64,000 nt of DNA from Lacinutrix sp. Bg11-31 (GTDB lineage: Bacteria; Bacteroidota; Bacteroidia; Flavobacteriales; Flavobacteriaceae), in the NCBI RefSeq assembly GCF_002831665.1, contig NZ_CP025118.1:2914001-2978000 (forward strand), given 5' to 3'. The notes beneath the pieces are model-generated. The model saw only the letters and a list, made by a program, of their open reading frames with translations. It was not told the origin of the DNA and did not search any database. A program made the position numbers and the translations under genes. Shown here piece after piece: positions 16,987 to 25,417 of the stretch (within the stretch, counting starts at the first letter, position 1; every line of letters begins with the position of its first letter).

Positions 16987-17155
16987 GGCGTTACTTTTGC
17001 TCCAAAAAGCAAAAGTCAGGCTATCCGCTATATCTTTTCTTGTGCTGAACTTGTTTCAGTATCTTATCAAGTTTACAAATTATATTATAGTTTGTATTTC
17101 AATACAATAATTTCATTTGCACAAAAAAAGGATGCCACTTCTATCCTTAACACAG
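16987..17155 (-). repeat. Two-module intergenic element, copy B (long spacer)
   Basis: On the minus strand, module 1 (AAGGATAGAAGTGGCATCC plus T-run) is at about 17126-17147 and module 2 (AAAGATATAGCGGATAGCCTG) at about 17015-17036, ending in a TTTTGCT/AGCAAAA hairpin and GTAACGCC. The spacer is about 90 bases, against about 20 in copy A and about 55 in copy C, and is AT-rich. It contains CTGAACTTGTTTCAG, a separate small palindrome, so it may hold a nested repeat. It lies between accC and the DAO oxidoreductase, pointing against both. Confidence 0.75.
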
Positions 17156-17190
17156 CGCAACACTTAAAAATAAAACAATAACTTAGCATC

Positions 17191-18306
17191 ATGAATTTAT
17201 CTTATTGGGAAATAAAAACATGGTTAACCAACATAGATTATACAGTTGTTGGAAGCGGAATAGTGGGCCTAAATTGTGCGTTACAACTAAAAAAACAATA
17301 TCCAAAAGCTAACATTCTTATATTAGAAAAAGGAATGTTGCCACAAGGAGCAAGTACTAAAAATGCAGGATTTGCGTGTTTTGGTAGTTTAAGCGAGATT
17401 ATAGACGATTTAAACACACATACAGAACAAGAAGTAATAGAGTTAGTTAAAAAGAGAGTTAAAGGTTTAGCGCTTTTAAGAGACAATTTAGGAGACAAGA
17501 CTATTGACTACCTACAACTGGGAGGCTACGAATTATTTCAAGACACAAATTCTAACCTATTTCAAAATTGTATTTCTAAAATAACAGAGATAAACAATTT
17601 ATTAAAACCAGTATTTAATGCAGGCGTTTTTAGTTTAAAACAGAATAGCTTTCAGTTTAAAAATATAAAAGAAAACACTATTTTTAATCAGTTCGAAGGA
17701 CAGATAGATACAGGTAAAATGATGGAAGCTTTGCTTAAAAAAGTACAAGCAAAAGGCATCAAAATATTAAACAACATTCTAGTCGAAGAATTCTCAGATA
17801 ACGAGAATACCGTAAATATAAAAACAAACCAATTTGAGTTTACATCTGCTAAATTATTAATAGCCACAAATGGTTTTGCATCACAATTAATAAGTGAAAC
17901 CGTAAAGCCAGCAAGAGCGCAAGTACTAATAACAAAACCAATTAAAAACTTACATATAAAAGGCACATTTCATTTAGATGAAGGTTACTACTATTTTAGA
18001 AACATAAACAATAGAATCCTATTTGGAGGTGGTAGGAACTTAGATTTTAAAACAGAAGAAACCACCGAGGTGTCTCAAACAGATCTTATTCAAAACAAGC
18101 TAGAAGAGCTACTTAAAACTACAATTTTACCAAACACAGCATTTGAAATAGAACACCGTTGGAGTGGAATTATGGGTGTTGGAAACCAAAAAAAACCAAT
18201 AGTAAAACAATTAAGTAATAATGTGTTTTGCGGTGTAAGATTAGGAGGAATGGGAGTTGCTATTGGTAGTACTATTGGAAAACAGCTAGCAGATATTACT
18301 TTGTAA
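17191..18306 (+). CDS. FAD-dependent oxidoreductase of the DAO family
   Basis: A 371-residue flavoprotein with the Rossmann dinucleotide motif VVGSGIVGLNCAL near residues 20-32, the LILEKGMLPQGASTKNAG segment (FAD ribose binding and the DAO signature), and a C-terminal RLGGMGVAIGSTIGK. Family members oxidise amino acids or sarcosine-like amines. The substrate is unknown. It starts a run with mtgA (4-base gap) and the GreA-like gene, an association seen in Flavobacteria but without an obvious shared function. Confidence 0.85.
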   Translation: MNLSYWEIKTWLTNIDYTVVGSGIVGLNCALQLKKQYPKANILILEKGMLPQGASTKNAGFACFGSLSEIIDDLNTHTEQEVIELVKKRVKGLALLRDNLGDKTIDYLQLGGYELFQDTNSNLFQNCISKITEINNLLKPVFNAGVFSLKQNSFQFKNIKENTIFNQFEGQIDTGKMMEALLKKVQAKGIKILNNILVEEFSDNENTVNIKTNQFEFTSAKLLIATNGFASQLISETVKPARAQVLITKPIKNLHIKGTFHLDEGYYYFRNINNRILFGGGRNLDFKTEETTEVSQTDLIQNKLEELLKTTILPNTAFEIEHRWSGIMGVGNQKKPIVKQLSNNVFCGVRLGGMGVAIGSTIGKQLADITL

Positions 18307-18310
18307 CTAA

Positions 18311-18997
18311 ATGAAAAATTTTTTAGAGCTTATAATTAAAGTTTTCTTTTGGAGCGTTGTGTTTTCGGTTGGTTTAGTACTTGTCTTTAAGTATGTTCCA
18401 GTGCCTGCTACACCTTTAATGGTTATTCGTTATTTCGAAAACCCTTCAGAAAAAAAAATGTGGCAACACGATTGGAAGCCCATAGAGAAAATTTCTAAAA
18501 ATATACAATTAGCTGTTATCTGTACCGAAGACCAAAAGTTTTTAAAGCATAATGGTTTCGATATTGAAGCTATAGAAAAAGCCTATAACTATAATAAAAA
18601 AGGTAAACGCGTAAAAGGAGGAAGTACTATTAGTCAACAAACAGCAAAAAACGTGTTTCTTTGGCCACAACGCAGTTGGTTACGTAAAGGATTAGAAACC
18701 TATTTCACTTTTTTAATTGAAAAAATGTGGTCTAAAGAACGTATTCTCGAAGTCTATTTAAATAGTATAGAAATGGGAAACGGTATTTATGGCATTGAGG
18801 CAGCATCCCAATATTGGTTTAAAAAATCTGCAGCTAAGTTAACAGCTTATGAAGCTGCGGCAATAGCTTCTATATTACCAAGTCCAAGAAAGTATCGTGC
18901 AAATCCTGCTTCTGCTTATATTAAAAAAAGGAAGCAATGGATTGTAAATCAGATGAATTTTTATGGTGTTTTAAATTATACAACTAAAGATGAATAA
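18311..18997 (+). CDS. mtgA: Monofunctional peptidoglycan glycosyltransferase (GT51)
   Basis: A 228-residue membrane-anchored enzyme that polymerises lipid II into glycan strands without a transpeptidase domain. It has an N-terminal transmembrane helix (about 7-28) and the GT51 motifs: EDQKFLKHNGFD (catalytic Glu), KGGSTISQQTAKN, WSKERILEVYLN and GIYGIEAASQYWF. The length is that of MtgA. It overlaps the next gene by 8 bases, so the two are translationally linked. Confidence 0.95.
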   Translation: MKNFLELIIKVFFWSVVFSVGLVLVFKYVPVPATPLMVIRYFENPSEKKMWQHDWKPIEKISKNIQLAVICTEDQKFLKHNGFDIEAIEKAYNYNKKGKRVKGGSTISQQTAKNVFLWPQRSWLRKGLETYFTFLIEKMWSKERILEVYLNSIEMGNGIYGIEAASQYWFKKSAAKLTAYEAAAIASILPSPRKYRANPASAYIKKRKQWIVNQMNFYGVLNYTTKDE

Positions 18998-19451
18998 AGT
19001 AGAAAATATAAAGCAGGTACTCTATAATAAGTGCGTTCAGTTTACAAAAAACAGACTGGATACTATTAATAAAACGATTGAAGAATTACAAGAATCCTTA
19101 ACATCCGAAACCAAAAGTAGCGCAGGTGATAAGCATGAAACGGGTCGTGCAATGGTACATTTAGAACGCGAAAAAGCAGGTGAACAATTAGCCGAAATTC
19201 AGAAAGTAAATCAATTATTAGCTAAAATAAGTACAGAAAAAAGATCTAATATCATTGGTTTAGGAAGTGTTGTCTTCACAACAAACGCTAATTATTATAT
19301 AGCAATTAGTGCAGGTGAATTAGAATATGGAGACCAAAAATTCTACGCTATATCTGCTAATACACCAATTGCACAATTAGTGTTAGGTAAAAAAAATGGA
19401 GATCAAATTAAGTTTAGAAATCAAGAGTTTACCATAACAAATGTTAACTAA
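18990..19451 (+). CDS. GreA/GreB-like protein (coiled coil plus GreA C-terminal fold)
   Basis: 153 residues. The N-terminal half (about 1-80) is a Glu/Lys-rich coiled coil (RLDTINKTIEELQESLTS). The C-terminal half has the pattern of the GreA/GreB C-terminal domain: IGLGSVVFTTNANYYIAISAG, then YAISANTPIAQLVLGKKNGD. GreA-like factors act in the RNA polymerase secondary channel, but the acidic tip residues typical of Gre factors are not obvious, so this may be a non-cleaving relative. Homologues are often labelled 3-oxoacyl-ACP synthase in databases, which the sequence does not support. It overlaps mtgA by 8 bases. Confidence 0.6.
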   Translation: MNKVENIKQVLYNKCVQFTKNRLDTINKTIEELQESLTSETKSSAGDKHETGRAMVHLEREKAGEQLAEIQKVNQLLAKISTEKRSNIIGLGSVVFTTNANYYIAISAGELEYGDQKFYAISANTPIAQLVLGKKNGDQIKFRNQEFTITNVN

Positions 19452-19475
19452 CTTCTAAGTAAACAATTTTCGACT

Positions 19476-19483
19476 TATCTTTA
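19476..19483 (+). promoter_or_regulatory. Candidate promoter of the type III PKS cluster
   Basis: TATCTTTA differs from TAnnTTTG at one position and lies 23 bases before the TTG start of the first cluster gene. There is no clear -33 element. It is the best candidate between the GreA-like gene and the cluster, but the cluster may also be transcribed from further upstream. Confidence 0.25.
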
Positions 19484-19506
19484 GTAAAAATTGAATTAGA
19501 AAAAAG

Positions 19507-20643
19507 TTGAATACAATTCCCTTAAATTTTGATATCATTATTATTGGTGGTGGATTAGCCGGTTTAAGTAGTGCTATCCATTTATCTAAAAATAAGTGTA
19601 GCGTATTGGTTATCGAAAAAAACGCGTATCCAAAGCATAAAGTATGTGGCGAATATATCTCAAACGAAGTCTTGCCTTATCTCAATTTTTTAGGAATCGA
19701 TGTTTTTAAATTAGGAGCTAAAAGAATAAATAAATTTGAGCTTTCAACACCCAAAAATAAATTAGTACAAGCAAACTTACCACTTGGTGGTTTTGGAATC
19801 AGTCGGTTTTGTTTAGATAATAATCTTGCTAAAAAAGCCATTGCTAACAAAGCAGCAATTATTCAAGACACTGTTGAAGATGTCACCTTTGCAAACGATA
19901 CGTTTTCAATTCAAACAAAACAAGCCAATTATACCTCTAAAATTGTGATTGGTGCTTATGGCAAACGCGCAAATTTAGATGTTAAACTTAAGCGGAGTTT
20001 CATTAAAAAGAAATCGCCTTTTTTAGCAGTAAAAACGCATATTAAAGGTGATTTTCCTAACGATTTAGTTGCGCTTCATAATTTTGAAGGTGGCTATTGC
20101 GGAGTTTCAAAAGTAGAAGACGATAGTATAAATATATGTTATATTGCTAATATTGAGGTTTTTAAAAAGTATAAAAACATCAACGAGTTTCAGGAGAAAG
20201 TAGTCTTTAAAAACACTACATTAAAAGCCATTTTTAAAAATTCAAAGCCAGTCTTTAAGTTACCTTTAAGTATTAGTCAAATTTCTTTTGAAACTAAAAA
20301 ACCAATAGAAAACCATATGTTAATGTGCGGTGATACAGCAGGCATGATTCATCCATTATGTGGTAATGGAATGAGTATGGCAATACGTAGTGCACAGATG
20401 GCATCGCTACTTATTCTTGAATTTTTTAATAATGAAATTAAAGACAGACAAACTTTAGAAAAACAGTATCTTAGAGAATGGAATGCAGAGTTTAAATCGC
20501 GTTTAACAACAGGTCATATTGTTGCTAATTTGTTTAGCAAAAACAAATTAGCCGAAGTTTTAATTAGGATTATAAAATGGGTGCCAAGTATTTTACCTCA
20601 TATTATTAAGCGCACACATGGTAAATTAATGAACGTTAAATGA
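19507..20643 (+). CDS. FAD-dependent monooxygenase/reductase of the geranylgeranyl reductase family
   Basis: 378 residues with the FAD motif IIIIGGGLAGLSSAIHL near residues 10-26, a CGEYIS segment after HKVC, and the second FAD motif MLCGDTAGMIHPLCGNGMS near 275-293. Members include group A aromatic hydroxylases and polyprenyl reductases. In this cluster, where a type III PKS is two genes downstream, an aromatic ring hydroxylase is the best guess, by analogy with SrsC of the Streptomyces phenolic-lipid operon. The start is TTG at 19507, as no ATG precedes the FAD motif. Its stop overlaps the methyltransferase ATG (ATGA). Confidence 0.75.
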   Translation: MNTIPLNFDIIIIGGGLAGLSSAIHLSKNKCSVLVIEKNAYPKHKVCGEYISNEVLPYLNFLGIDVFKLGAKRINKFELSTPKNKLVQANLPLGGFGISRFCLDNNLAKKAIANKAAIIQDTVEDVTFANDTFSIQTKQANYTSKIVIGAYGKRANLDVKLKRSFIKKKSPFLAVKTHIKGDFPNDLVALHNFEGGYCGVSKVEDDSINICYIANIEVFKKYKNINEFQEKVVFKNTTLKAIFKNSKPVFKLPLSISQISFETKKPIENHMLMCGDTAGMIHPLCGNGMSMAIRSAQMASLLILEFFNNEIKDRQTLEKQYLREWNAEFKSRLTTGHIVANLFSKNKLAEVLIRIIKWVPSILPHIIKRTHGKLMNVK

Positions 20644-21353
20644 GTTTTTTAGTAAATACAAAACATAGAAGTGAAGAAGAAGAAATTATGGACAATTTGG
20701 ATTATAACGGTCCGATTTTGCATGATGCACTAGATAAATTAGCCAAAATAAACCAATGGTTAGGTGGAAATATAGTCACCATAAACGGTTTAAAAAAAGC
20801 ACTAAAAAACCAAACCAAAACAGAAACCATTACCATTGTAGACTTAGGATGTGGCGGAGGAGATATTTTAAGAGAAATCTCAGCATTTGGAAATAAACGC
20901 AATTATAATTTTCAATTAATTGGTTTAGATGCCAACCCTTACACTGTTTCTTATGCAGATAGTCTATCTCAAAATTATAATAATATACAGTTTAAGGTTA
21001 TTGATATTTTTTCTGAAGAATTTAAAGACTTAGAATACGATTTAGTTTTATCAACACTATTTCTACATCATTTTAAAAAAGAAGAATTAGAAAAATTTTT
21101 AAAACCAGTATTAGAAAAAGCAAAATTAGGTATAGTAATTAACGATTTACATAGACATAGACTAGCTTATTATCTCTTTAAACTATTATGTACCACTATT
21201 AAAAACAAAACAATTATTGAAGATGGTCTAACTTCAGTTTTAAGAGGATTTAAGAGAAGCGAGCTGAAAGCTATTTCAGAAAAAATAAATGCAGATTATC
21301 AAATCCAATGGAAGTGGGCATTTCGTTTCCAATGGATTTTGAAAAAAAAATAA
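20640..21353 (+). CDS. SAM-dependent methyltransferase (class I)
   Basis: 237 residues with motif I VDLGCGGGDIL near residues 69-79, then an acidic residue in LIGLDANPYTVSYA and STLFLHHFKKEEL after it, as in UbiE-like methyltransferases. It probably methylates the polyketide or phenolic product (analogous in position to SrsB), but the acceptor is unproven. It overlaps the flavoprotein gene by 4 bases and ends 1 base before the PKS start. Confidence 0.8.
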   Translation: MSFLVNTKHRSEEEEIMDNLDYNGPILHDALDKLAKINQWLGGNIVTINGLKKALKNQTKTETITIVDLGCGGGDILREISAFGNKRNYNFQLIGLDANPYTVSYADSLSQNYNNIQFKVIDIFSEEFKDLEYDLVLSTLFLHHFKKEELEKFLKPVLEKAKLGIVINDLHRHRLAYYLFKLLCTTIKNKTIIEDGLTSVLRGFKRSELKAISEKINADYQIQWKWAFRFQWILKKK

Positions 21354-21354
21354 T

Positions 21355-22407
21355 ATGAGTGTAAAAATAACGGCAGTAGCTAAACAATTACCTAAATACA
21401 CTAGGGACACTAAGGATATCATTCCATATTTAAAACTATGGATGACAGGTCAAGAGGAACGTTTTCAACGCAAAGTGATTAAGCTCTTTGAAAACGCAGG
21501 AGTAGAGAGACGTTACTCTATAATGGATGCTGAAGAAGTGTTTTTAAAAACATCTTTTGAAGAAAAAAATGATATCTATGCTCGAGAAGTCATCAAATTA
21601 GCAGAGCAATCTTTGGTAAAAGCCTTAGATAAAGCAAAATTAAAACCTACAGATATAGATTATATAATTACGGTAAGCTGTACAGGAATTATGATCCCTT
21701 CTGTGGATGCTTATTTGATTAATAATCTAAAAATGAAACAAGATATTGTAAGACTCCCAATAACAGAAATGGGTTGTGCAGCTGGAGTTTCAGGAATTAT
21801 TTATGCTAAAAATTTTTTAAAAGCAAATCCAAATAAGCGAGCGGCAGTTATTGCTGTAGAGTCGCCAACAGCAACATTTCAGCTAGACGATTTTTCAATG
21901 GTTAATATTGTAAGTGCTGCCATTTTTGGTGATGGTGCCTCAAGTGTAATTATATCGTCTTATGAAAATGAAGAAGGACCAAAAATTATTGACGAAGCCA
22001 TGTATCATTTTTATGATGCAACGACTATGATGGGATTTAAACTCGTAAACACAGGTTTGCAAATGATTTTAGATAAGGTAGTTCCAGAAACTATTTCAGA
22101 ACATTTTCCTATGATTGTACATCCGTTTTTAAAACGAAACAATATGTCGATTGAAGACATCGATCACTTAATTTTTCATCCAGGAGGAAAAAAGATAGTT
22201 CAAACAGTAGAAGATTTATTTGGATCTCTTGGGAAGAATATAGACGACACGAAAGATGTATTAAAGCAATATGGAAACATGAGTAGTGCAACTGTATTAT
22301 ATGTTTTAGAACGTTTTATGGATAAAAAATTACCCAAAGGTGATAGAGGATTAATGCTAAGTTTTGGGCCAGGTTTTTCTGCTCAACGCATACTTTTAGA
22401 ATGGTAG
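21355..22407 (+). CDS. Type III polyketide synthase (chalcone/stilbene synthase superfamily)
   Basis: A 350-residue homodimeric condensing enzyme working on acyl thioesters with malonyl-CoA and no carrier protein. The catalytic triad is complete: Cys141 (EMGCAAGVSG), His275 (IFHPGGKK) and Asn308 (YGNMSSATV). Also present are SCTGIMIPSVDAYL and a GFGPG-like loop near the end (LSFGPGFSAQ). The first stage of family action is loading a starter acyl chain, followed by extension and cyclisation into a resorcinol, pyrone or resorcylic acid. Bacterial relatives with long-chain starters make alkylresorcinols or alkylpyrones. The fatty-acid genes next to it suggest a long acyl starter. It is not FabH, which is at 13977-14972. 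Confidence 0.92.
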   Translation: MSVKITAVAKQLPKYTRDTKDIIPYLKLWMTGQEERFQRKVIKLFENAGVERRYSIMDAEEVFLKTSFEEKNDIYAREVIKLAEQSLVKALDKAKLKPTDIDYIITVSCTGIMIPSVDAYLINNLKMKQDIVRLPITEMGCAAGVSGIIYAKNFLKANPNKRAAVIAVESPTATFQLDDFSMVNIVSAAIFGDGASSVIISSYENEEGPKIIDEAMYHFYDATTMMGFKLVNTGLQMILDKVVPETISEHFPMIVHPFLKRNNMSIEDIDHLIFHPGGKKIVQTVEDLFGSLGKNIDDTKDVLKQYGNMSSATVLYVLERFMDKKLPKGDRGLMLSFGPGFSAQRILLEW

Positions 22408-22465
22408 TGTTATTAAGTGTAAAACATGCAGAGTCTATGTAAGCATTTCTTATTAAATATTGAAA

Positions 22466-23260
22466 ATGAAAGAATTTCAAGATAAAAACTATTGGGCACT
22501 CATTTTAGGTGGCTCCAGCGGATTAGGTTTAGCAACAGCAAAGAAGCTAGCGAATCAAGGTATGAATATTTGTATAATTCACAGAAATCTAAGAGCACAA
22601 GAAGAAGAAATCACTTTAGAGTTTGAAAGTATTAAAGCGGAAAATGTTAAGTTTAAGTCTTATAATGTAGATGCATTTAAAATAGAAAAAAGAGAGCAAA
22701 TTATTTCAGAATTAAAAGACCTTTTAGGAACCAAAGGCAAAATTAGAACTTTAGTACATAGCGTAGCAAAAGGAAACTTAAAACCAATGATTTCTAATAA
22801 TAAGCTAACACTAAAAAATGATGATTTTAGTTTAACAATCAACGCCATGGCGATTAGTTTATACGATTGGACACAAGCTGTTTTTGAGAACAAACTATTT
22901 GCAGAAGATTCTCGAATTATTAGCTTTACAAGTGAAGGAAATACTAAAGCTTGGCAAAATTACGCAGCAGTATCTGCAGCAAAAGTAACCTTAGAAGCTA
23001 TTACAAGAAACATTGCTTTAGAGTTTGCGCCTTTTGGTATTAGAGCAAACTGTATTCAAGCAGGTGTAACAGATACTGCTTCTTTACGTATGATTCCGGG
23101 AAGCGAGCAAATTAAAGCGCACAGTTTAATGCGTAATCCATTTAAGAGATTAACACAACCTGAAGATGTTGCTAATGCGGTTTATTTATTATGTAAAGAC
23201 GAGGCAAGTTGGATAAATGGATGTATAATTCCTGTGGATGGTGGAGAACATATCTCATAA
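22466..23260 (+). CDS. Enoyl-ACP reductase-like SDR (FabL/FabI type)
   Basis: 264 residues. It has a Rossmann motif GGSSGLGLATAKKLA (15-29). The active site is Tyr166-x6-Lys173 (NYAAVSAAK), the Y-x6-K spacing of enoyl-ACP reductases rather than the Y-x3-K of ketoreductases. The tail (DVANAVYLLCKDEASWING, then IPVDGG) resembles FabL. It would reduce the enoyl intermediate during chain building, giving saturated chains. The ATG at 22466 is chosen over a TTG two codons upstream. It follows the PKS by 58 bases. Confidence 0.75.
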   Translation: MKEFQDKNYWALILGGSSGLGLATAKKLANQGMNICIIHRNLRAQEEEITLEFESIKAENVKFKSYNVDAFKIEKREQIISELKDLLGTKGKIRTLVHSVAKGNLKPMISNNKLTLKNDDFSLTINAMAISLYDWTQAVFENKLFAEDSRIISFTSEGNTKAWQNYAAVSAAKVTLEAITRNIALEFAPFGIRANCIQAGVTDTASLRMIPGSEQIKAHSLMRNPFKRLTQPEDVANAVYLLCKDEASWINGCIIPVDGGEHIS

Positions 23261-23315
23261 TTAAAAAGTGTTTTGTAATTCTTAGATATGCCGGAGCTCA
23301 CAACTTAAAGAAAAG

Positions 23316-23753
23316 ATGAACAGTAAAGAGATTATAAACCTTTTACCATATCAAGAGCCATTTATGTTCGTTGATGAATTAACTATGATCTCTTCAGAAG
23401 GCATAACAGGTAATTACACCTTTAGAGATAGGGAATATTTTTACCGAGGCCATTTTAAAAATAACCCAGTTACTCCAGGTGTGATATTAACAGAATGTAT
23501 GGCTCAAATAGGTGTTGTATGTCTTGGTATTTATATGTTGAAAGATCAAATTCATGAAGAAAATAAGCCTCAAATAGCTTTAACGTCTAGTCAAGTAGAT
23601 TTCTTTTTACCTGTATTTCCTGGTGAAAAAGTGACAGTGATTTCAGAAAAAGAGGTCTTTCGTTTTAATAAATTAAAATGTAAAGTAAAACTATTAAATG
23701 AAAAAGACGAATTGGTGTGTCGTGGTCAAATTTCTGGAATGTTGAAGATTTAA
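23316..23753 (+). CDS. 3-hydroxyacyl-ACP dehydratase (FabZ-like hotdog)
   Basis: 145 residues with the hotdog-fold FabA/FabZ motif RGHFKNNPVTPGVILTECMAQIG. The catalytic pair is His46 and Glu60. It would remove water from a 3-hydroxyacyl-ACP. The housekeeping FabZ is not otherwise seen in this window, so this copy is likely dedicated to the cluster. It lies 55 bases after the reductase gene. Confidence 0.85.
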   Translation: MNSKEIINLLPYQEPFMFVDELTMISSEGITGNYTFRDREYFYRGHFKNNPVTPGVILTECMAQIGVVCLGIYMLKDQIHEENKPQIALTSSQVDFFLPVFPGEKVTVISEKEVFRFNKLKCKVKLLNEKDELVCRGQISGMLKI

Positions 23754-23806
23754 TTTTTAAGAAAAGACCTTAAAGGTTGTTAAAATCTACAAGCTCTAAA
23801 AATATT

Positions 23807-25084
23807 ATGAATAAAAAAAAAGTAGTAATAACAGGTTTAGGAGTCGTTGCGCCAAATGGTGTAGGTATTGAAGCATTCACAAAAGCTATAAAAAAGGGAG
23901 AATCAGGAGTTACATTTCATCAAAATTTAGCCGACTTAAATTTCTCGTGCTGTATTGGTGGTATTCCAAAGATTTCCGAAGAAAAGAAACTAGAGTATTT
24001 AACACCTTTGCAACTTAGAGGTTTTAATAGTTCTGGAATTTTATATGGTTGTATTGCAGGAATGGATGCATGGAAAGATGCAGGGTTTAAAATTAACTCA
24101 GAGACCAATGTGGACTTCGATAGCGGAACTGTTTTTGGTACAGGAACCTCTGGAGTAGAAAAATTTAGAGAAGCCATTTACAAGCTTGACGATAAACAAG
24201 TAAAACGTTTAGGTAGCACAGTAGTGGTACAAACTATGGCAAGTGGAGTAAGCGCTTTTTTGGGTGGAATTCTTGGGTTAGGGAATCAAGTCACAACAAA
24301 TTCGTCTGCATGCACCACAGGAACCGAAGCTATTTTAATGGGTTACGAGCGTATTAAAAACGGTCAAGCAAAGCGTATGCTTGTTGGTAGTTGTAGCGAT
24401 GATGGCCCATATATTTGGGGAGGATTTGATGCTATGCGAGTAATGACTTATAAACATAATGAATCTTCAGAAAAAGGTTCTCGACCAATGAGTGCGAGCG
24501 CATCTGGTTTTGTTCCTGGTTCAGGAGCAGGTGCTTTAGTTTTAGAATCTTTAGAAAGCGCATTAGAACGCAACGCAAAAATTTATGCAGAGGTTTTAGG
24601 TGGAAACATTAATTCTGGAGGACAAAGAAATGGTGGAACCATGACAGCACCAAATGCTAAAGCTGTACAACGTTGTATTAAAGATGCTATAAAAAATGCA
24701 GGTATTACTGCTGAGGAGATTGATGTAATAAATGGTCATTTAACTGCAACTTCTAAAGATGCATTAGAGATTGAAAACTGGACCAAAGCACTAGACAGAA
24801 AAGGTGGTGATTTTCCATATATTAATTCTTTAAAATCTATGGTTGGACACTGTTTGTCTGCAGCAGGAAGCATTGAAAGTGTTGCAACTGTGCTTCAAAT
24901 TAAGGAACAATTTGTGTTTCCTAATATTAATTGTGACGATTTGCATCCTGATATTTCAAAATTAATTTCCGAAGAAAAAATTGTAAAACAACTTTTAAAT
25001 ACAGAATTAAATATTGCAGTTAAAGCAAGTTTTGGTTTTGGTGATGTAAATGGTTGTGTTATCTTTAAGAAGTATTCTGAATAA
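23807..25084 (+). CDS. Beta-ketoacyl-ACP synthase (FabF/KAS II-like)
   Basis: 425 residues counted from the ATG at 23807; an upstream TTG in frame at 23777 is less likely. The thiolase-fold active site is Cys169 (NSSACTTGTEA), His311 (NGHLTATSKD) and His348 (SMVGHCLSAAGS), with Lys343 (SLKSMVGH) conserved. The NAHGT motif of housekeeping FabF is here NGHLT, a variant that points to a secondary-metabolism ketosynthase. It should elongate the acyl-ACP chain. No chain-length-factor partner lies in the cluster, so it acts as a homodimer. Confidence 0.9.
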   Translation: MNKKKVVITGLGVVAPNGVGIEAFTKAIKKGESGVTFHQNLADLNFSCCIGGIPKISEEKKLEYLTPLQLRGFNSSGILYGCIAGMDAWKDAGFKINSETNVDFDSGTVFGTGTSGVEKFREAIYKLDDKQVKRLGSTVVVQTMASGVSAFLGGILGLGNQVTTNSSACTTGTEAILMGYERIKNGQAKRMLVGSCSDDGPYIWGGFDAMRVMTYKHNESSEKGSRPMSASASGFVPGSGAGALVLESLESALERNAKIYAEVLGGNINSGGQRNGGTMTAPNAKAVQRCIKDAIKNAGITAEEIDVINGHLTATSKDALEIENWTKALDRKGGDFPYINSLKSMVGHCLSAAGSIESVATVLQIKEQFVFPNINCDDLHPDISKLISEEKIVKQLLNTELNIAVKASFGFGDVNGCVIFKKYSE

Positions 25085-25089
25085 AAGAA

Positions 25090-25130
25090 TGTCACCTCAA
25101 GCATAATCGAGAAATATTAAAATCTCTAGA
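25090..25130 (+). repeat. Short intergenic repeat (TGTCA family), decayed copy
   Basis: It begins TGTCACCTCAAGCATAATCG five bases after the ketosynthase stop, and contains a partly complementary 3' part (CGAGAAAT, ATCTCTAG). It resembles the segment at 5124-5170. It lies inside the cluster, between the ketosynthase and acyl carrier genes. Confidence 0.35.
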
Positions 25131-25162
25131 CCACACTCTAAGAAATAAGAACTAAAATAAAT

Positions 25163-25417
25163 ATGATAAAAGAAGAATTAATAGCCAAGTTAAAAACAAT
25201 CGTTGAGCCTTATATTCAAGATGAAGAGGCGTTTAATAATTTATCTGAAAACACAGATTTTATAAATGATCTCAAGATAAATTCTGCAAATCTTGTAGAT
25301 GTTATTCTAGATGTCGAAGACGAATTTGATATTAGAATAGAAAATGACGATATGGAAAAAATGATTTCTGTAAAAGCAGCAATGAATATTGTAAACGAAA
25401 AATTAGCAGCAAAATGA
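25163..25417 (+). CDS. Acyl carrier protein
   Basis: 84 residues with four helices. The phosphopantetheine Ser41 lies in DLKINSANLVD, with Ala after the Ser where Leu is usual. The acidic helix II (VILDVEDEFDIRIENDD) is typical for docking to partner enzymes. It would carry growing acyl chains for the cluster ketosynthase, reductase and dehydratase. Its TGA stop overlaps the next ATG. Confidence 0.85.
   Translation: MIKEELIAKLKTIVEPYIQDEEAFNNLSENTDFINDLKINSANLVDVILDVEDEFDIRIENDDMEKMISVKAAMNIVNEKLAAK

Noticed and set aside
18990..19451. 3-oxoacyl-ACP synthase (a label often given to homologues)
   Set aside because: The protein is 153 residues of coiled coil plus a GreA-like fold, with no thiolase fold or catalytic Cys.
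21355..22407. Second FabH
   Set aside because: The sequence pattern (GCAAG, HPGG, GNMSSAT) is that of chalcone-synthase-type enzymes; FabH is present at 13977.
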